The notes under the pieces were generated by a model. It had not been told where the DNA came from. It did not search any database and saw only the letters and a program-made list of their open reading frames with translations. From Planctomycetota bacterium (GTDB lineage: Bacteria > Planctomycetota > Planctomycetia > Planctomycetales > Planctomycetaceae): DNA of 37,307 bases. Where the stretch lies: assembly GCA_027618475.1 (NCBI GenBank), contig JAQCEJ010000050.1, positions 1 to 37,307 of the forward strand, read 5' to 3'. This document shows positions 8,815 to 17,947 of the stretch, in pieces. Position 1 is the stretch's first letter. Each line of letters begins with the position of its first letter. The position numbers were made by a program, and so were the translations under genes.

Positions 8815-8863
8815 CGCGACGCACGGTCGAATCGCACCACCGGAGGGGAAAACACAACCAAAA

Positions 8864-10156
8864 TCACCGTGTCTCGCTGCCGTTTGCCGGTAGCTGGTGC
8901 CCCATCTTATCCCGTTTGGTGGCCATGTAATTTTCGCGAGTCTTTTCGTGCGGGGCGATAATCGGAACCTGCTCGACGACCGTCAGATCGAACGATTTCT
9001 CGAACGGTTCGGTTTTCTTGGGGTTGTTCGTCAGCAGGCGGATTTTCTTCAGGCCCAGATCTTTGAGAATCTGCAGTCCGATGCCGTAGTCGCGTTGATC
9101 GACGCGGAAACCGAGTTCGGTGTTGGCATCGACGGTGTCGAGCCCGGCATCCTGCAATTGATACGCCTTGAGTTTCGCAACCAGACCGATGCCGCGTCCC
9201 TCCTGCGGCAGGTACACGACCGCGCCGGTACCGTTCTGTCGAATCATCGACATCGCCATGTGCAACTGGTCGCCGCAGTCGCAGCGCAGCGACCCGAGCA
9301 GATCGCCGGTGAAGCACGACGAATGCATGCGGATGAGCGGCGCTTCGACGCTGTCCAGATCGCCCCAGACCAGAGCAAGCGGTTCCTGATGCTCATGATC
9401 GACCTTGTAAGCGATGACCCGCACGCTGCCGTACTGTGCGGTTGGAATGTCGACTTCGACTTCACGACGAACCAGTCGCTCGCGCTGCATACGATACCGA
9501 ATCAGATCGGTCGTGCTGATGATCGGCAACGAATACGTCTGTGACAATTCGGCCAGTTCGCGGTAATCCGCCATGCCGTCGCCCGTCGCGCTGCAAATTT
9601 CGATGAGCGCCCCGACCGGCGTAAGCCCGGCAAGTTTCAACAGATCGATCGTCGCTTCGGTATGACCGGCCCGGCGAAGAACTCCCCCTTCTTTTGCCGA
9701 AAGTGGCATGATATGTCCGGGGCGGACGAAATCGGTGGAATGGACTTCGGAATCGGCCAGAGATTTCAGAGTTAACGCCCGTGCCGATGAACTCACCCCC
9801 GAACCCGAATCGCGATGATCGACCGGCGTGAGAAAATGCGTGCGGTTTGGTGCATTGTTGTTTTCACTGCTGACGATCGGCACGAGCCCGAGCCGATCGG
9901 CGATCTCTTTGGTCATCGGTGCACAGAGCACCCCCCTGCCGTTGCGTAGCATGAAATGCACCATTTCGGGAGTGATCGACTCGGCGGCGCAGATGAAATC
10001 CCCTTCGTTCTCGCGGTCGGCTTCATCGACGACGATGATCATTTTCCCTTGTCTGAGCGCATCGAGCGCCTCATCAATCGAGTGATATTCGATACCCGGT
10101 GAAGGGTCCGGGGAATTCATCAGCGAGCGTTCGATCACGTTGGGTTCTCTTTTCAT
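8864..10156 (-). CDS. ribBA: bifunctional 3,4-dihydroxy-2-butanone-4-phosphate synthase / GTP cyclohydrolase II
   Basis: The 430-residue protein supplies both starting blocks of riboflavin synthesis: it converts ribulose 5-phosphate to dihydroxybutanone phosphate plus formate, and opens GTP to the diaminopyrimidine. The N-terminal RibB domain (about 20-225) has DEADRENEGDF and RRAGHTEATIDL. The C-terminal RibA domain has SSCFTGDLLGSLRCDCGDQ, whose three cysteines bind zinc, and EGRGIGL. The chosen start gives MKREPNVIERS; a second Met at 10120 (MNSPDPSP) is also possible. Length is standard for RibBA. No FMN riboswitch is evident upstream; the spacer holds a palindromic repeat instead. Confidence 0.95.
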   Translation of the reverse strand: MKREPNVIERSLMNSPDPSPGIEYHSIDEALDALRQGKMIIVVDEADRENEGDFICAAESITPEMVHFMLRNGRGVLCAPMTKEIADRLGLVPIVSSENNNAPNRTHFLTPVDHRDSGSGVSSSARALTLKSLADSEVHSTDFVRPGHIMPLSAKEGGVLRRAGHTEATIDLLKLAGLTPVGALIEICSATGDGMADYRELAELSQTYSLPIISTTDLIRYRMQRERLVRREVEVDIPTAQYGSVRVIAYKVDHEHQEPLALVWGDLDSVEAPLIRMHSSCFTGDLLGSLRCDCGDQLHMAMSMIRQNGTGAVVYLPQEGRGIGLVAKLKAYQLQDAGLDTVDANTELGFRVDQRDYGIGLQILKDLGLKKIRLLTNNPKKTEPFEKSFDLTVVEQVPIIAPHEKTRENYMATKRDKMGHQLPANGSETR

Positions 10157-10231
10157 GCAGATTCGAGGGAGACAGTTGTCTTACCGTTCTCATTGTATGA
10201 CGAGACGTGGCGTGAAAGAAGAGCGCGGCGT

Positions 10232-10337
10232 CATGAATGGCAAATGTCGAAGCCCGAATGTCGAATGTGGACTCATCTCGACGTTTTGTCATTCGAGCTT
10301 TGTCATTGATTCGTCATTCGGATTTCGACATTCACAT
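10232..10337. repeat. palindromic intergenic repeat, family A copy 1
   Basis: AATGTCGAAGCCCGAATG at 10243-10260 is mirrored by the inverted arm at 10315-10332 with 16 of 18 bases matching. The element abuts the stop codon of the SPFH gene at 10338-10340 and lies upstream of ribBA. It shares the words AATGTCGAA, CATTCGGATTTCGACATT and GTCATT with the copies near 27881 and 34342. Confidence 0.7.
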
Positions 10338-12011
10338 TTACCGCGATGTACCCGTTGGCTTGACCGGCGGGGAATAATCACGGTTTTGTTCGTCCTGTTT
10401 CACCTGACGGCCGAGCATGACGTCGGTAAAGCCTTTGAGGTCGGTCCAGAAGGTTCCCTGTCCGGCGTAGAGCAGATTGAGCTTGATATCGTCGGGGAGT
10501 CCCTCGGCGAACACCCATTGGTTGTAGGCTTCGCCACTGCCGAAAGCGTCGACGGCGAGCTGGAATTTCTGCGACTTTGCTTCCTGCATCAGCTTCTCGG
10601 CGTCAGCGCTGGCACGTCCTAACAGCACGACGGCCTGGGCGTCGAGTTCGGCCGTTTCTTTGGCGATCGACGCCACTTTCTGCTGCGTTTCGGCTTTGGT
10701 CTGCTCGGCGGTTTTGTTTCCTTCAGCGATGGCCTCGGCAACTAATTTTGTGGTCTCGAGTTCTGTGCGCTGCGTTTCGAGTTCGACCTTTTGTTCTTCT
10801 TCTCGCAAGTTCGCTTCGGTCTTGGCGGTCAGCTGTTCCTGATCGCGGGTCAGTTTCAGTTCGTTGGCGATGTTCGAGAGTTGTATCGGCACGCGGACTT
10901 CGCGGGGAATGTACATATGCCGTACCAGTCCATACAACAACGACAGATCCTTCTCTTCGAGAACCGATTTGAACGCTTCGGTCGTTTCGTCTTGAAAACT
11001 TTGCCGTGTCTCGCCGACGAGCAGGTCGACCGCGCCGACTTTCGACCCCATATTGCGACAGATACTTTCGATCTGCGGTCCAATGACTTTCGATTCGACA
11101 GCTTCGACGTTGCCGAATTTACGAATGACTTCGGGTGCTTGTTCGGGCAAAATACCCCAGATGGCCGTGAAGTCCATCTGAATTTTGAATCCGTCTTTCG
11201 AAGGGAAGGTGATGCCGCTATCGACGTCGTCGATCATCGGTTCACCGCTTTCGTCGAACTGCAAATCACCGTTCTGATTCGTTTTCAAATTGGCCGTAAG
11301 TGACAGTTCGCGATACCCGATGTTGACGAGATCGACTTTCTGTTCTGCCGGATTGATGGCATAAAGCCCCGGCGGCAGCGTTTGATCTTGAATGCCCTTT
11401 TTGGCACCGGTTTCTGTATCGCCCGTCAAATTGGTAACGACGCCGATATGCCCGGCGGGAATTTCCAGCCAGCCGTTGTGTTGGTTGGTGGTAGTTGCCT
11501 TACCTTCCGGGCTTTTGATGACGTCAAATTTATAGGCGTAATCGTTAATCCGATAGCGTCCGGGACCAAAGACCCGGCGGACGATCCCTTTATGTTTGGT
11601 GGCCCCCAAATCCCCTTCGACGAGAAATTCACCAACAGGTAAATCGGCTCCCATCTTGCTGCTGGCGATGCCGATTTCACCCGGCTTGACTACGAAGTCT
11701 TCTACCAGCTTGCATTCCCACCAGAACGGACTATAAAAATGACGCCCGGGGCCGACCATATTCTCCAGCACACCCACTTCGAGCGGATGGCCGTTGTCGT
11801 CGACTTTGGCAAATGTCCCCGCGGTCGCAGAGACTTTATTGCCCGGCAGGAATGGCAACGGCGGCCCTTTGTATCGCAGTCGCATGCTCATGCCGACCGG
11901 AACATAATGGTAATTGATGGTCCAGTTGATCACTTCGCTTCCCGCCGCCAATCCGGCGACGATCAAGAGTGCAACGATGACCCAGATTTTGTTAAGTTTT
12001 TCGCGGAACAT
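10338..12011 (-). CDS. SPFH/band-7 membrane protein with three N-terminal beta-type repeats
   Basis: The 557-residue protein has one N-terminal membrane helix (about 8-25). Three related units follow (roughly 38-103, 108-165 and 185-232), each with a GxxxP-G-R/L-Y-x-I-N style core (VGPGRHFYSP, FGPGRYRINDY, LPPGLYAINP) and a GVVTNL/GIASSK strand. An SPFH/stomatin-type domain comes next (about 250-400, FPSKDGFKIQMDFTAIWG), then a long Glu/Lys/Ala-rich coiled coil (about 400-490) and a short C-terminal globular end. SPFH proteins oligomerise into membrane scaffolds. The adjacent gene encodes a paralogue of the same design, so a hetero-oligomer is likely. The repeat-SPFH-coiled coil order recalls major vault protein, though that protein lacks a membrane helix. 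Confidence 0.82.
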   Translation of the reverse strand: MFREKLNKIWVIVALLIVAGLAAGSEVINWTINYHYVPVGMSMRLRYKGPPLPFLPGNKVSATAGTFAKVDDNGHPLEVGVLENMVGPGRHFYSPFWWECKLVEDFVVKPGEIGIASSKMGADLPVGEFLVEGDLGATKHKGIVRRVFGPGRYRINDYAYKFDVIKSPEGKATTTNQHNGWLEIPAGHIGVVTNLTGDTETGAKKGIQDQTLPPGLYAINPAEQKVDLVNIGYRELSLTANLKTNQNGDLQFDESGEPMIDDVDSGITFPSKDGFKIQMDFTAIWGILPEQAPEVIRKFGNVEAVESKVIGPQIESICRNMGSKVGAVDLLVGETRQSFQDETTEAFKSVLEEKDLSLLYGLVRHMYIPREVRVPIQLSNIANELKLTRDQEQLTAKTEANLREEEQKVELETQRTELETTKLVAEAIAEGNKTAEQTKAETQQKVASIAKETAELDAQAVVLLGRASADAEKLMQEAKSQKFQLAVDAFGSGEAYNQWVFAEGLPDDIKLNLLYAGQGTFWTDLKGFTDVMLGRQVKQDEQNRDYSPPVKPTGTSR

Positions 12012-12082
12012 GTGTGTTCCTCACATTCTAGATGGAAGTACGATGAGGGATAAAGCATGAGTCAGTGGGGACTCATCGCCCA

Positions 12083-13693
12083 TCAGTCATTCACGCTGCC
12101 GGCGGTTTTCACGTCTGCCCCGCTGACGGGAGCGGTTCCCTTGGCGTCTTCACCGATCTGATCGGGTGAAAACTGATCGAAGATTTTCATGATCGGGCTA
12201 TCGGCGGTATTGACCATAATGTTTTGATACGCCGACGCCAGTTTTTGATATAGCACATATTGCGAGTATTGCCGGCCGTTCCCCGAGAACGCGGCGACGG
12301 CGGCTTTCCAGCCGGCAGCCTCGGCTTCGTTCTGAAATTCGATGACTTCTGCTTCGGCTTTTCCCTTGGCCATGATCGCCGAGGCTTCGTCGGCAGCGGC
12401 GTCGAGCCTGAATTGAGCGACTAATTTCTTCTCGTCGGCTTTAGTAATCGCCACTTCTTGTTCCTGTCTGGCCTTGGTCGTCACCTTGATGACCTCCTGC
12501 TCGGCGCTCACGAGTGCCTGCTTTTGCAGGACGAGTGCTTGTTCGATGGCGAGTTTTTGTTCGGACTCCTGCTGAAGAATCTGCTGCTGAAACTGTTTTT
12601 CAAGCTGCTTGGCGATTTCGCGCTCACGCACCGGCTTGAGAATCTGCTCGGGGGGACTGATCCGCGTGACGAGCGCTTGAACAATTTCTATTCCCTGCGG
12701 CTGACATTCTTCACGCAGTTGATTTTGGAACGATTCTTGAAATTTGCTGCGGTCCCCCATGAATTCGCGACCGAGAATGTTCGAGCCTTGCAAACGGCAG
12801 AAACTTCGCGCGTTCGGCAAAATCACCTTGCTGATGATTTCCTGATCGATATCTTCGCCGTTGTCCATCTCGTTATAGATCACGTACACTTCAGAGGCTT
12901 TTTCAGGCATCACATGAAATTCGATCACGCCGTCGAGGCTGACCCAGAAGCCGTCTTTGGACGGAAAGCCCATATCTTTGTTTTCGGCGAGGTTGAATCG
13001 CTGACTGCGGCAATCGACTAGATTGATCTGCATCACATACGGGTTGACGTAATAGGTTCCCGGATCGAGTGCTTCCTTTTGCACGCCTCGTTCGTCTGGT
13101 TCGGCGAGCATCGAATTCGGCTTCGTCGGCAATTTGCCCGCCAGATTGGTGACCACTCCTTTGAAACCGGCGGGAACCGTCTTCGGCTCGTGAATCTCAA
13201 TCTCGAACAGATACGGATTGATCGGATATCGCCCGGGATTCAGTACCTGGGGAATGATCCCCTTAGTTGTGACGAGGTCGGGGTTCTCGAGGATGTTCTT
13301 ATTCGACTCTTTCAAATGCGCCAGAAATTCACCGTGCGGCAGATCGTCGCCGCAGAGGCTGATCAGTACGCCGAGCTTTCCATTCTCGATCGTTTGTTGT
13401 TCGACGATTTCCCAATCCCAATATAACGGATTGTAAAAGTACCGGCCTTCCGTCAGAACTTTCCGCTGGACTCCCTTGTATTCCGGCGCGGAGATGTCCC
13501 CTGGAGCGATCTCCATGTCGTTGGTTTGATCGTGTCCCGCTTTATAAATCAGCACGGCCAATTGCCCCGTGCCGACATCGATGCGAAACATCGAATAAAA
13601 CATGTAACTGCCGGCGACTAACACCGCGATTCCAAACGTGATGGGAACCCACGACTTGTTGCGGCCCCGTTCCATGAAAATTGTGTGAGACAT
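12083..13693 (-). CDS. SPFH/band-7 membrane protein, paralogue of the downstream gene
   Basis: The 536-residue protein has one membrane helix (about 17-34). Three tandem units lie at about 43-100, 101-170 and 172-230, with matching cores LTEGRYFYNPLYW, LNPGRYPINPYLF and LDPGTYYVNPYVM, alternating with LAVLIY, LGVLIS and GVVTNL strands. The SPFH domain follows (about 235-390, FPSKDGFWVSLDGVIEF), then a Gln/Glu-rich coiled coil (about 375-460, QLEKQFQQQILQQESEQKL) ending in a segment like the flotillin EA-rich tail. It is upstream of its paralogue with a 71-base gap, so the two probably form one operon transcribed from the spacer shared with sthA. No NfeD-type partner gene is present. Confidence 0.82.
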   Translation of the reverse strand: MSHTIFMERGRNKSWVPITFGIAVLVAGSYMFYSMFRIDVGTGQLAVLIYKAGHDQTNDMEIAPGDISAPEYKGVQRKVLTEGRYFYNPLYWDWEIVEQQTIENGKLGVLISLCGDDLPHGEFLAHLKESNKNILENPDLVTTKGIIPQVLNPGRYPINPYLFEIEIHEPKTVPAGFKGVVTNLAGKLPTKPNSMLAEPDERGVQKEALDPGTYYVNPYVMQINLVDCRSQRFNLAENKDMGFPSKDGFWVSLDGVIEFHVMPEKASEVYVIYNEMDNGEDIDQEIISKVILPNARSFCRLQGSNILGREFMGDRSKFQESFQNQLREECQPQGIEIVQALVTRISPPEQILKPVREREIAKQLEKQFQQQILQQESEQKLAIEQALVLQKQALVSAEQEVIKVTTKARQEQEVAITKADEKKLVAQFRLDAAADEASAIMAKGKAEAEVIEFQNEAEAAGWKAAVAAFSGNGRQYSQYVLYQKLASAYQNIMVNTADSPIMKIFDQFSPDQIGEDAKGTAPVSGADVKTAGSVND

Positions 13694-14191
13694 GTGATTT
13701 TCTCTCGGTTAACTGGGAGAGAACTCCGCGGCAGATGTCCGCCTGACTCGGATGTTCGTTTCAATGACGTTCGCTTCTGAGGCATAGAACGCAAGAGTCC
13801 GCCGCGCGGTTCACAAAAATCCGCGGCAGGGTTGGCCTCGACGGAAAAGCTTACGTCAATTCTTCATTCAACGCATTCATCGGACAAAAGATTGTCCGCA
13901 AGCTCTTCGAAGTCTCGTGATTTTTACTGACTAGAAGAGTCGCCAGTCCACTTGACGGATTGTAACGATCGCAACGGCATATTTACACCGTCAAAACGCT
14001 ACAACCGTCATTCTTCACGAAGTCTCAGCACTCTTACTACAAATCATTATCTTTTCATCTTCGCCAGTTCAACATTTGTTCGATGTAAGTCCTACAAACA
14101 AGAACTCCCATGCACAAACGGCTGGTCGCCTGCAAATTTGATCCGACTCGTCCGTTTCTCTTTTCCTTCATCGTTTGATTCAGGTGCACAG
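13694..14191. other. 498-base divergent promoter region between the SPFH pair and sthA
   Basis: The spacer must hold both outward promoters. It contains a short hairpin word, GGACA and TGTCC, around 13881-13897. The sthA frame is open back to 13952, but that part is rich in Ser/Thr/Arg, has no fold and is not credible protein. A TTGACG near 13965 has no well-spaced -10 partner, so no promoter is called. Nothing else is recognised. Confidence 0.4.
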
Positions 14192-15790
14192 ATGACATAC
14201 GACTTGATCGTGATCGGCAGCGGGCCCGCAGGACAAAAGGCAGCGATTGCCGCCACAAAACTCGGCAAGAAAGTGGCGATCATCGAACGTCAGAAATCGC
14301 TGATGGGGGGCGTCTGCCTGCACACCGGCACCATCCCCTCAAAAACGATGCGTGAAGCCATTCTGCATCTCACCGGTTACCGCCAGCGCGACGTCTACGC
14401 CGAACAATACCGCCGCAAGCGCTCGATCACCATGAACGACCTCCGCCGTAAACTCGCGCATGTCACGCAGCTCGAACTCGAAGTCATTCACGACCAACTC
14501 GAACGCAATGGCGTCGATTTCTTCTCGGGACAAGCCCGTCTTGCCAGCCCGCATCATGTCGAAGTCCATTCGTCTGAGGGCGGCACGCAAGTCCTTACCG
14601 GCGATTACCTGATGCTCTGCTGCGGCACAAAACCTGCCCGGCCCGATCACATCCCCTTTGACGGAAAGTGCGTTTTTGATTCAGACGAAATCCTGAACAT
14701 CGAACGAATTCCCCGCTCGATGATTGTCGTCGGTGGTGGGGTGATCGGCATCGAATATGCCATCATGTTCGCCACGCTCGGCGTGCAAGTAACTGTCGTC
14801 GACGGCCGCGAACGACTGCTTGAATTCTGCGATCGCGAAATCGTCGATACGCTGCTGCATCATGCCCGTTCGTTAAATATGACGTTCCGCCTCGGCGAAG
14901 AAGTGGTCGGCATGGAACTCCGCGGCGAACAGCTCGCTGCCGTGCATCTCGAAAGCGGAAAACGCCTGATTGCCGAGACTGTGCTCTACAGCATTGGACG
15001 AGTGGGTGACACCGACGACCTGAATCTCGCCGCCGCCGGCCTCGAACCCGATGAACGAGGCCGGTTGTGGTGCAACGAGTTTCACCAGACCTGGGTGTCG
15101 CACATCTACGGTGCGGGCGACGTCGTCGGCTTCCCCGCCCTAGCCAGCGTCTCGCAGGAACAAGGTCGCCGCGCCATCTGTCACGCCTTCGGGACCAAAT
15201 TCGAAGCCTGCGAACACATGCCGTACGGTCTGTTCACGATTCCTGAAATCTCGATGGTCGGCAAAACCGAGCAACAACTCACCGCCGACAAAATCCCCTA
15301 CGAAGTCGGGATTGCCCGTTACCGCGAAATCGCCCGCGGCACGATCGCCGGCGATCAGCACGGCATGTTGAAACTCTTGTTCCATCGCGAAACCCGCAAG
15401 CTGCTCGGCATTCACTGCATCGGTGAAATGGCGACCGAAATCATTCACATCGGACAGGCCGTGCTCGCGCTGGGCGGCACGATCGACTACTTCCGCGATA
15501 CCGTCTTCAATTATCCGACGATGGCCGAGTGCTACAAAGTCGCAGCGTTCGACGGCTTGAAGAAGTTGAGCTACGACTGCGAACCGTGTGGTGCGATTAC
15601 GAGTGTCGATGCCGATATCAACGACTACGTCGCCGTCTCGTCGCGAAAAGCATCTGGGGACAACACAACCTTCACCGTTCGCCGCGAAGTGAAACGCGAA
15701 TTGATCGTCACCGGCGAAACGACCGAATCGCTCGAAACAGTGCCGCAGTCGGTCGATAGTGGAGCAGAGGCCGACGAAGTAGTCGTCTAA
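14192..15790 (+). CDS. sthA: SthA-like soluble pyridine nucleotide transhydrogenase with C-terminal extension
   Basis: The 532-residue FAD protein would move hydride between NADPH and NAD+. The start MTYDLIVIGSGPAGQKAA begins the FAD-binding Rossmann motif and has CAGGTG upstream. The active-site segment reads GGVCLHTGTIPSKTMREA: Cys42 is kept, but the second redox cysteine of lipoamide dehydrogenases is Thr47, as in SthA. The NAD(P) fold (VVGGGVIGIEYA) and dimer domain (IHCIGEMATEIIHIGQ, NYPTMAECYKVAAFDG) follow. The core ends near residue 470; about 60 extra residues, acidic and Ser/Thr-rich, are beyond the usual 466-residue length. A less specific flavoprotein disulphide reductase is the alternative. 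Its stop touches the stop of the opposite gene. Confidence 0.85.
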   Translation: MTYDLIVIGSGPAGQKAAIAATKLGKKVAIIERQKSLMGGVCLHTGTIPSKTMREAILHLTGYRQRDVYAEQYRRKRSITMNDLRRKLAHVTQLELEVIHDQLERNGVDFFSGQARLASPHHVEVHSSEGGTQVLTGDYLMLCCGTKPARPDHIPFDGKCVFDSDEILNIERIPRSMIVVGGGVIGIEYAIMFATLGVQVTVVDGRERLLEFCDREIVDTLLHHARSLNMTFRLGEEVVGMELRGEQLAAVHLESGKRLIAETVLYSIGRVGDTDDLNLAAAGLEPDERGRLWCNEFHQTWVSHIYGAGDVVGFPALASVSQEQGRRAICHAFGTKFEACEHMPYGLFTIPEISMVGKTEQQLTADKIPYEVGIARYREIARGTIAGDQHGMLKLLFHRETRKLLGIHCIGEMATEIIHIGQAVLALGGTIDYFRDTVFNYPTMAECYKVAAFDGLKKLSYDCEPCGAITSVDADINDYVAVSSRKASGDNTTFTVRREVKRELIVTGETTESLETVPQSVDSGAEADEVVV

Positions 15791-17113
15791 TTAAGGAAAC
15801 GTCAGTTTGCGTAACTGTCGCTTTCCGTCGCGAATGAGTGCGATCTCGACCACCTTTCTCGAACGATAATTCCGAACAGCATAGGCCAGGAGATCGGTTT
15901 CTCGGTTCAAGTCGTCCTTGCCGTCGAATGCGACAATGACGTCTTCCTTCTGAAAACCTGCAAGGTGGGCCACATTGTGCGGCGGGTAGAGACCCAAATG
16001 TTCGACGCGCAGCGCCATGGCATCCGCTGGAAGCTTTAGAGACTGTCGTTGCTCCGCTGTCACGGGTTTAACGATCATCCCGCCCGCCACGAAACGTCGT
16101 AACTCCCAACTCGAAACACGCCACGCAATGTCATCTTTCTCGCGCCAACCATCGGTAAGTTCGAGGACCAGCGAGATACGCTCGCCATCGTGTTCCACAA
16201 CCGCATCGATTTTCTCTCCCTCTGGGGAGGAGTGATGAAGTACCCATTGCACATCGGCGATCGATAGCAACGGCTGTCCTTTCAGCGAAATGAGTCGGTC
16301 CTCCCCGCGAAAGCCCGATCGAGCTGCAGGGGAGTCATCAATGACGCGTTGCACGGTCGCCTTCGCATCAGGATCGAGAATCAACCCAACGGCTTTCGGA
16401 TGCGGGTAGGAAAACAGTAACTGATCGGGAATCATCTCTCCCCGATCGAGATACGACAGCCGACGTGAATCGCCGATTTGATGGCAATGAATGCAACTCG
16501 CGACGACGTCTCCTTCGTAGTTAAGCGTCGCCTTGTATTTCTCCTTCAGCGTCGGAAACTTTTCGGGTGAAGGATAGTCGGGTTTCGGTCCGCGTTTGGC
16601 CGCAAGCATCTTCTTGTTTCGCGGATAATCCCTATGCAGTTCGAGCGCCCCAGCGAGCGCCTGACCCAAACCCTTAAACGAAACGTCTTCCTGCCATTCC
16701 GTCCGATGCGACCGCGTACCGAACCGTCCGTAAATGGTACCGTCGGCATTGAGGAAGAACATCACGAACGATTGGTCGGTATCAAACTGAAATGTTGACA
16801 GGTCGAGCCCGTTGGTCGAGACGATTCTCACGCGGACGAACTGGTCAAGCAGATTGCGCAACGTTTCATCGTTATGAATCAACTCTTCGTCGAGCTTTAC
16901 GCACTGTTCACAGGGAAGACAACGCAACGTCACGACGAGCGGCCTGCCGGTTTTTTTGGCCTCGGCCTTCCCCTTGGCGAAATCGCCGTAGATCCAATAC
17001 CCCTCGGCTTCGACCTTCACTTTGTCGTCGCGGACTTTGCTTTCGCGATCGGCACCACCGACATTCGCCCCAAACAACATCACCAGAAACACAAAAATTG
17101 TGGATATTCGCAT
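15791..17113 (-). CDS. secreted thioredoxin-fold / CXXCH / PDZ protein
   Basis: The 440-residue protein has a signal peptide (about 1-21). A thioredoxin-like domain (about 38-165) carries [12 protein letters not shown] (Cys65, Cys68, Cys71) where the active-site CXXC is expected. [11 protein letters not shown] (Cys207, Cys210, His211) follows, a c-type haem attachment motif, though the rest of a cytochrome c domain is not evident. Two PDZ-like domains come next (about 245-330 and 360-440: [18 protein letters not shown] and [20 protein letters not shown]). It probably works in the periplasm in redox handling or protein quality control. The stop lies directly against that of sthA with no spacer. 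I know of no characterised protein with this combination. The haem is inferred from the motif. Confidence 0.78.
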   Translation of the reverse strand: MRISTIFVFLVMLFGANVGGADRESKVRDDKVKVEAEGYWIYGDFAKGKAEAKKTGRPLVVTLRCLPCEQCVKLDEELIHNDETLRNLLDQFVRVRIVSTNGLDLSTFQFDTDQSFVMFFLNADGTIYGRFGTRSHRTEWQEDVSFKGLGQALAGALELHRDYPRNKKMLAAKRGPKPDYPSPEKFPTLKEKYKATLNYEGDVVASCIHCHQIGDSRRLSYLDRGEMIPDQLLFSYPHPKAVGLILDPDAKATVQRVIDDSPAARSGFRGEDRLISLKGQPLLSIADVQWVLHHSSPEGEKIDAVVEHDGERISLVLELTDGWREKDDIAWRVSSWELRRFVAGGMIVKPVTAEQRQSLKLPADAMALRVEHLGLYPPHNVAHLAGFQKEDVIVAFDGKDDLNRETDLLAYAVRNYRSRKVVEIALIRDGKRQLRKLTFP

Positions 17114-17338
17114 CGTCGGGGACTCCGGATTTTGTGGCGACCAAGCCGTTGTTCAAAGCGAATCTGTCCTTCTTCAGCGATCGTATCCATCTATTATGTT
17201 TCCTGTCCAGCAGGCACGATTTTTTCAGTCAGAGTTCTCCAATTTTGATAACGCGTCGAGAAGCACTGGCGTACCTTCCATCGGCTCGCCATTCAGCCGA
17301 TGGATCAACGTCTCAGATGGTTGCAGATTGCGACTTGC

Positions 17339-17362
17339 ATTCTACACATTTATATGTAGAAT
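17339..17362 (+). promoter_or_regulatory. dyad over the Rrf2-gene promoter, probable autoregulatory operator
   Basis: ATTCTACA at 17339-17346 is exactly inverted as TGTAGAAT at 17355-17362, with an 8-base AT-rich centre. TTGCAT (17335-17340) and TAGAAT (17357-17362) stand 16 bases apart and could be the -35 and -10, so a protein on the dyad would block RNA polymerase. The dyad ends 28 bases before the Rrf2 start. Rrf2 regulators often bind such dyads in their own promoters; binding here is inference. Confidence 0.6.
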
Positions 17363-17390
17363 TCGGGAAGTCGTTCAAGAGGAGATGCCC

Positions 17391-17819
17391 ATGTTGTCGA
17401 AAACTGCTGAATACGCTCTTCGCCTCGCGGCCTTCCTGGCTCGCGATATCGAGCACCCTGAATCTGCGGATCGCATCGCCGAGGTCACAATAGTCCCTCG
17501 GCGCTATTTGCATACGGTCTTGCAAGACCTCGTCAAGGCGGACCTGGTCCATTCTCGGTCCGGCCCCGGTGGCGGTTATTCGCTGACGCGGACCCCCGAC
17601 ACCATCACGATTCTCGACATCGTTAACGCCGTCTCTCCTCTCGAACGCATCCGACACTGCCCACTCGGCCTGCCGTCGCATACGCGGTTGTGCCCGCTGC
17701 ACCAGGAACTCGATCGGGCCTACGCCGCGACCGAAGAAGCATTCTCGCGCGTGACGATCGGCCAGATTCTCGACTCGACCAGCGACATCATTCCCTTATG
17801 TGACATCGGCTGTGCGTGA
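17391..17819 (+). CDS. Rrf2-family transcriptional regulator
   Basis: The 142-residue protein has the Rrf2 winged helix: [16 protein letters not shown], then [33 protein letters not shown]. The start is set by AGAGGAG at 17378-17384, which sits 6 bases before this ATG and directly against an in-frame ATG at 17385. Cysteines are at 90, 101, 137 and 141. Cys90 and Cys101 occupy the loop that holds the Fe-S ligands in NsrR, IscR and RsrR, but the usual three-cysteine spacing is not present; Cys137/Cys141 at the C-terminus may complete the set. It precedes two haem-protein genes and may sense NO or redox state. It is not clearly NsrR or IscR. Confidence 0.85.
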   Translation: MLSKTAEYALRLAAFLARDIEHPESADRIAEVTIVPRRYLHTVLQDLVKADLVHSRSGPGGGYSLTRTPDTITILDIVNAVSPLERIRHCPLGLPSHTRLCPLHQELDRAYAATEEAFSRVTIGQILDSTSDIIPLCDIGCA

Positions 17820-17947
17820 TCCCGACAAGCAAGACGTTTATTGCCTCCTTCCGTAAACAACATGTTCCCCAACCGAATCACACGATTCTTACCACCACAC
17901 GCCTACAGCACTCTCCTACCTCCCCCCACTGCAACAGGAGCTCTCCT

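Noticed and set aside
10157-10337. FMN riboswitch upstream of ribBA
   Set aside because: None of the conserved FMN-box words are visible; the spacer is filled by the family A palindrome.
13952-14191. N-terminal extension of the SthA-like protein
   Set aside because: The 80 extra residues are low in pattern and precede the FAD motif that starts these enzymes.
17022-17390. Longer Rrf2 protein starting at 17022
   Set aside because: The extension overlaps the opposite thioredoxin/PDZ gene and its promoter side, lacks protein pattern, and the ATG at 17391 has a well-spaced AGAGGAG.
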